Source: Firm-04 sp045617625 (lineage in GTDB: Bacteria; Bacillota; Clostridia; Oscillospirales; Ruminococcaceae). From it: a stretch of 8,517 nt of DNA. The position numbers were made by a program, and so were the translations under genes. The stretch lies in assembly GCA_045617625.1 (NCBI GenBank), contig JAZLJA010000030.1, forward strand, positions 1 to 8,517. The letters run 5' to 3'. The notes beneath the pieces were generated by a model that was not told where the DNA came from, made no database searches, and saw only the letters and a list, made by a program, of their open reading frames with translations. How positions within the stretch are numbered: the stretch's first letter is position 1; each line of letters begins with the position of its first letter. Of this stretch, positions 6,344 through 8,517 are shown in pieces.

Positions 6344-6378
6344 TTGACATTGACATAAAAAAGTGATATGATTACATT
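6344..6378 (+). promoter_or_regulatory. Sigma-A promoter with duplicated -35 for the YbjN/radical SAM operon
   Basis: TTGACA at 6344-6349, a 17-base spacer and TATGAT at 6367-6372 with TGA before it form a near-perfect extended -10 promoter. A second TTGACA follows immediately at 6350-6355 and, again 17 bases on, meets a weaker TACATT at 6373-6378, so two promoters six bases apart are possible. The start of transcription would fall near 6379, about 54 nt before the first gene. Confidence 0.85.
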
Positions 6379-6399
6379 AGCCAAATTTGTAAACCCAAG

Positions 6400-6421
6400 T
6401 ATCCAATACCCCAATATCCAA
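6400..6421 (+). repeat. Three short tandem units (TATCCAA / TACCCCAA / TATCCAA) before the YbjN start
   Basis: TATCCAA, TACCCCAA and TATCCAA run head to tail from 6400 to 6421, the last base being the first A of the AAGGAG ribosome binding site. The tract is purine-poor and unstructured and could help ribosome loading, or be remnant slippage. Function unknown. Confidence 0.4.
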
Positions 6422-6432
6422 AGGAGAAGAAA

Positions 6433-6948
6433 ATGGAACTCACACCCGAACACATCGACAATATGCAAAAAAACTTCGCGGCACTGATCCGGTCGCTCGA
6501 AAACAAAAAGCTCAAATATTCCGTCGAATCTGAGGATAACGACCGCGCCCATGTCAAAATCAGCTTCACGGGCAACGATCTGCCCATGACCCTTCACATC
6601 CTGCTGCGTGCTGACAGACAGATCGTTTCCGTCATTTCCGCAATGCCGTTCCGCATCCGCGAGGAGGTTCGCCGCGATGCCGCCATTGCCGTCACCTACG
6701 CAAATCACGGGCTGATCGACGGCTCGTTCGATATGAACATGGAAACAGGCGAGATCCGTTTCCGCCTGACTTCTTCGTTCCATGACACCCTGCTTCATGA
6801 ATCGCTCTACCAATACCTGATCTATGTCTCCGCTGACACCGTTGACCGCTATAACGACCGATTTATGATGCTCAACACCGGCGATATGGATTTGCAGGGC
6901 TTCATCGCCGCAGACAAAAAGATGGAAGGCTCTGCCGAAGAAGCCTGA
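6433..6948 (+). CDS. YbjN domain-containing protein
   Basis: A 171-residue cytosolic protein of the YbjN family, which shares the fold of type III secretion chaperones; its biochemical role is not settled. Supporting features are the alternating beta pattern of the first half (KYSVES, AHVKISFTG, MTLHILLRADRQIVSVISAMPF) and the region TYANHGLIDGSFDMNMETG followed by EIRFRLTSSF, close to the family pattern of an Asn, then G-S/R-F-E-hydrophobic-D-x-x-T-G-E-hydrophobic-R-hydrophobic-R. No signal peptide or membrane segment. The start is set by AAGGAG six bases before the ATG. It opens the second operon, 44 bases ahead of a membrane protein. Such proteins are thought to bind or stabilise partners, and the neighbouring proteins are candidates (inference). 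Confidence 0.8.
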   Translation: MELTPEHIDNMQKNFAALIRSLENKKLKYSVESEDNDRAHVKISFTGNDLPMTLHILLRADRQIVSVISAMPFRIREEVRRDAAIAVTYANHGLIDGSFDMNMETGEIRFRLTSSFHDTLLHESLYQYLIYVSADTVDRYNDRFMMLNTGDMDLQGFIAADKKMEGSAEEA

Positions 6949-6992
6949 ACATCTGCGAAAAAGAGAAATCAAAAGAAAAGGAGGCGCAGCCC

Positions 6993-7397
6993 ATGCGCAA
7001 GTATCTGACCGCATATCTCAACTACATCAGCGGCATTCTCGAAAGCACAGCACCGCAGGATTATGATGCACTGATCCGTGACCATCTGCTCAAAATCGAG
7101 TTCATGCAGCACGAACGCCTGATTCATTTTCTCGTCACAATGCTGTTTGCGCTCGGGCTTTTCATGGTGATGGGCGTGTTTCTCATCACCCAGACCATGC
7201 TGCTCATGCCCCTGCTGATTTTGATTCTTGTCCTGCTGGTGCCCTATATCATGCACTATTACTTCCTCGAAAATTCTGTCCAAAAGATGTATAAGATCTA
7301 CGATGAACTCAATTCCCGCCGACTTGCCGCTGAACAGAAACAGCGTGCTGAAGCGCGGAAACATACAGAAAACGAAGCCGCACCCACACAGGAATAA
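6993..7397 (+). CDS. Small two-helix membrane protein, unknown function
   Basis: 134 residues with two adjoining hydrophobic segments, about 43-65 and 68-90, joined by a very short turn (TQT), so both ends probably face the cytoplasm. The first 42 residues are amphipathic and include DALIRDHLLKIEFMQHERL; residues about 92-134 are charged and likely helical, then disordered (RRLAAEQKQRAEARK). No catalytic motif is visible. AAAAGGAGG lies eight bases before the ATG. It sits between the YbjN gene and a small cytosolic protein in the same direction and is probably co-transcribed. It could be a membrane anchor for neighbouring products. I do not recognise a named family. Confidence 0.75.
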   Translation: MRKYLTAYLNYISGILESTAPQDYDALIRDHLLKIEFMQHERLIHFLVTMLFALGLFMVMGVFLITQTMLLMPLLILILVLLVPYIMHYYFLENSVQKMYKIYDELNSRRLAAEQKQRAEARKHTENEAAPTQE

Positions 7398-7442
7398 CCC
7401 GCGTTTTTCCTGTATTTTCCAAGAAAGAGAGGAATCTGAAAT

Positions 7443-7814
7443 ATGGAACTCTACCGTCCTGTATCCGAAGCTGAATTCAAAGAAGTGGAAGCCCTCAAAT
7501 TTTCAGGCTTCCCCCGCTGTGAAAAAACACGCCCCCTGTTCACGGCACTGCTCTCCGAAAGCGGTGCACTGGACATCGCAAAACGCATGAAGATCACCCC
7601 CGACCAAGGCAGCAGCGTCTATCTGCTGCGCTTTCTCGCCGAGGATTCTTTCATCCGACAGTTTCCCGTGCAAAACGCCGATGAACCCGAACGACAGGCA
7701 CTCTGGCTGAATGCCGAGGAACTGGATATCCTCAATCAGCATTTGATCGGCAAGATCAGCGTGGTGGGCGAATTCCGCTCTGACCCCGCAAGCCGCGATA
7801 CATTCTTCGCATAA
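7443..7814 (+). CDS. Small protein resembling the 'ADP-ribosylation/crystallin J1' family
   Basis: A 123-residue soluble protein. Its layout follows, from memory, a family of roughly 120-residue bacterial proteins often annotated as ADP-ribosylation/crystallin J1: an N-terminal LYRPVSEAEF, then an FP segment leading to PLFTALLSES, an IA helix (ALDIAKRM), a strand VYLLRF with a following FPVQ, then LWLNAEELDILNQH and IGKISVVGEF. The usual proline-rich FPPRLPEQPIF segment is changed here to FPRCEKTRPLF. No activity is proven for the family as I know it, and I see no classical ADP-ribosyltransferase R-S-E triad. The start has a weak AGAGG ten bases upstream. It lies 45 bases after the membrane gene and 20 before the radical SAM gene, in the same operon. 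The family call is tentative. Confidence 0.6.
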   Translation: MELYRPVSEAEFKEVEALKFSGFPRCEKTRPLFTALLSESGALDIAKRMKITPDQGSSVYLLRFLAEDSFIRQFPVQNADEPERQALWLNAEELDILNQHLIGKISVVGEFRSDPASRDTFFA

Positions 7815-7834
7815 AACAAAAGGAGATTTTCCAC

Positions 7835-8440
7835 ATGGCAATGACGATTTTATACCCCGTCGGCTCACACCTTTACGTCAACCTGACCAACCAATGCCCC
7901 TGCAACTGCACGTTCTGCATCCGCAACAACGGCGACGGTGCTTACGGCTCCGACAGTCTGTGGCTCGAACATGATCCCTCGATGGAGGAGATCCGTGCCG
8001 CGTTTGCAAAATGGGATCTTGGCAAATTCACAGAGCTGGTGTTCTGCGGCTACGGTGAACCCACACAGCGGCTCGATATCCTGCTGGAAACCGCCGCTTT
8101 TGCGAAAAAGCAGCCGAACTGTCCGCCCATCCGCCTGAACACCAATGGGCTTTCCGATAAAATCAACGGAAAGAAAACCGCGTTCAAGCTTGCAAATCTG
8201 GTGGATACCGTATCCATCAGCCTAAATGCAGGCACAAAAGCCGAGTATCTCGCTGTGACCCGTCCAAAATGGGACGATGCCTTCGAGGCACTGCAAAACT
8301 TCGCAACTGACTGCAAACAGTACGTCAAAGCGGTGATGTTCACGGTTGTTGACGTCATTTCGCCCGACGAGATCGCCGCCGCACAGGAGCGTGCCGATGC
8401 GCTTGGTATTCCCCTGCGCGTCAGACCATACGATAGCTGA
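7835..8440 (+). CDS. Short radical SAM protein, TatD-linked type
   Basis: 201 residues. LTNQCPCNCTFCIRN supplies the CxxxCxxC cluster motif (C21, C25, C28; C23 is an extra cysteine inside it) that holds the [4Fe-4S] cluster and SAM in radical SAM enzymes. FCGYGEPTQR (about 70-79) is the GGE-like SAM-binding stretch, and IRLNTNG and VDTVSISLNA are the later barrel strands. Length, the opening YVNLTNQCPCNCTFC and the LWLEHDPSMEEI segment fit the TatD-associated radical SAM family (TIGR04038), whose reaction is unknown to me. Extra auxiliary-cluster cysteines at the C-terminus are absent. AAGGAG is nine bases before the ATG; a second ATG two codons later is possible. It is the last gene of the operon. 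No tatD gene is in the window and a terminator follows at once. Confidence 0.85.
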   Translation: MAMTILYPVGSHLYVNLTNQCPCNCTFCIRNNGDGAYGSDSLWLEHDPSMEEIRAAFAKWDLGKFTELVFCGYGEPTQRLDILLETAAFAKKQPNCPPIRLNTNGLSDKINGKKTAFKLANLVDTVSISLNAGTKAEYLAVTRPKWDDAFEALQNFATDCKQYVKAVMFTVVDVISPDEIAAAQERADALGIPLRVRPYDS

Positions 8441-8447
8441 AACAAAA

Positions 8448-8486
8448 CCGCCTTTCCCGATCAAATTCGGGAAAGGCGGGTTTTTT
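8448..8486 (+). terminator. Strong intrinsic terminator of the YbjN/radical SAM operon
   Basis: A perfect 13-bp stem, CCGCCTTTCCCGA (8448-8460) with its complement at 8467-8479, closes a 6-base loop and is followed by G and six Ts (8481-8486). It begins seven bases after the radical SAM stop codon. The last 31 bases of the window hold no recognisable feature. Confidence 0.95.
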
Positions 8487-8517
8487 GCGTAAAGGCGGAA
8501 CGGAGCCCTGTCGTTCT

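Noticed and set aside
6277..7014. 245-codon minus-strand open frame across the STAS-YbjN gap
   Set aside because: Covers a plus-strand promoter, hairpin and the YbjN gene; composition is shadow-like and no family is recognisable.

Overview
The window looks like chromosomal DNA from a low-to-mid GC Gram-positive anaerobe, most likely a Clostridia member close to Ruminococcus (Oscillospiraceae). This rests on strong AGGAGG-type ribosome binding sites before nearly every gene, near-consensus sigma-A promoters with extended -10 elements, and clostridial protein families (SpoIIE-type phosphatase, STAS, clostridial HD hydrolase, YbjN, TatD-linked-type radical SAM). The genus is an inference from protein style, not from a marker gene.

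There are three transcription units. (1) Positions 1-1721, minus strand: the first 573 codons of a large exported protein of unknown function, running off the window edge. It has its own promoter (about 1879-1907) and a roughly 150-nt leader that holds a possible 15-codon leader peptide. (2) Positions 2064-6313, plus strand: a four-gene operon behind a perfect TTGACA-N17-TATAAT promoter. It encodes a membrane sensor carrying both a SpoIIE/PP2C phosphatase and an RsbW-like ATPase domain, a small HD hydrolase of the SpoT/MESH1 type, a STAS domain fused to an APH-type kinase, and a stand-alone STAS protein. The genes are nearly contiguous or overlapping, and a hairpin follows. (3) Positions 6344-8486, plus strand: a second four-gene operon with a duplicated -35 element. 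It encodes a YbjN-family protein, a two-helix membrane protein, a small protein resembling the family annotated as 'ADP-ribosylation/crystallin J1', and a short radical SAM protein, and ends in a textbook terminator.

The most notable content is unit 2. It has the parts of a partner-switching phospho-relay (phosphatase, anti-sigma-like kinase, two STAS proteins that both keep the phosphorylatable serine) but no sigma factor. It adds a putative (p)ppGpp or related nucleotide hydrolase and a second, unrelated kinase fold fused to STAS. A reasonable inference is that an external signal read by the Cache-like domain sets STAS phosphorylation, and that the outputs are the HD hydrolase and the APH-type kinase rather than transcription. 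The two plus-strand promoters share an 11-nt -35 region and the same -10 context, so units 2 and 3 may be expressed together.

The 438-bp divergent region 1722-2159 is AT-rich and holds two promoters, a leader peptide candidate and two sets of short repeats that could be operators. No RNA gene, CRISPR array, insertion sequence or integrase is visible.
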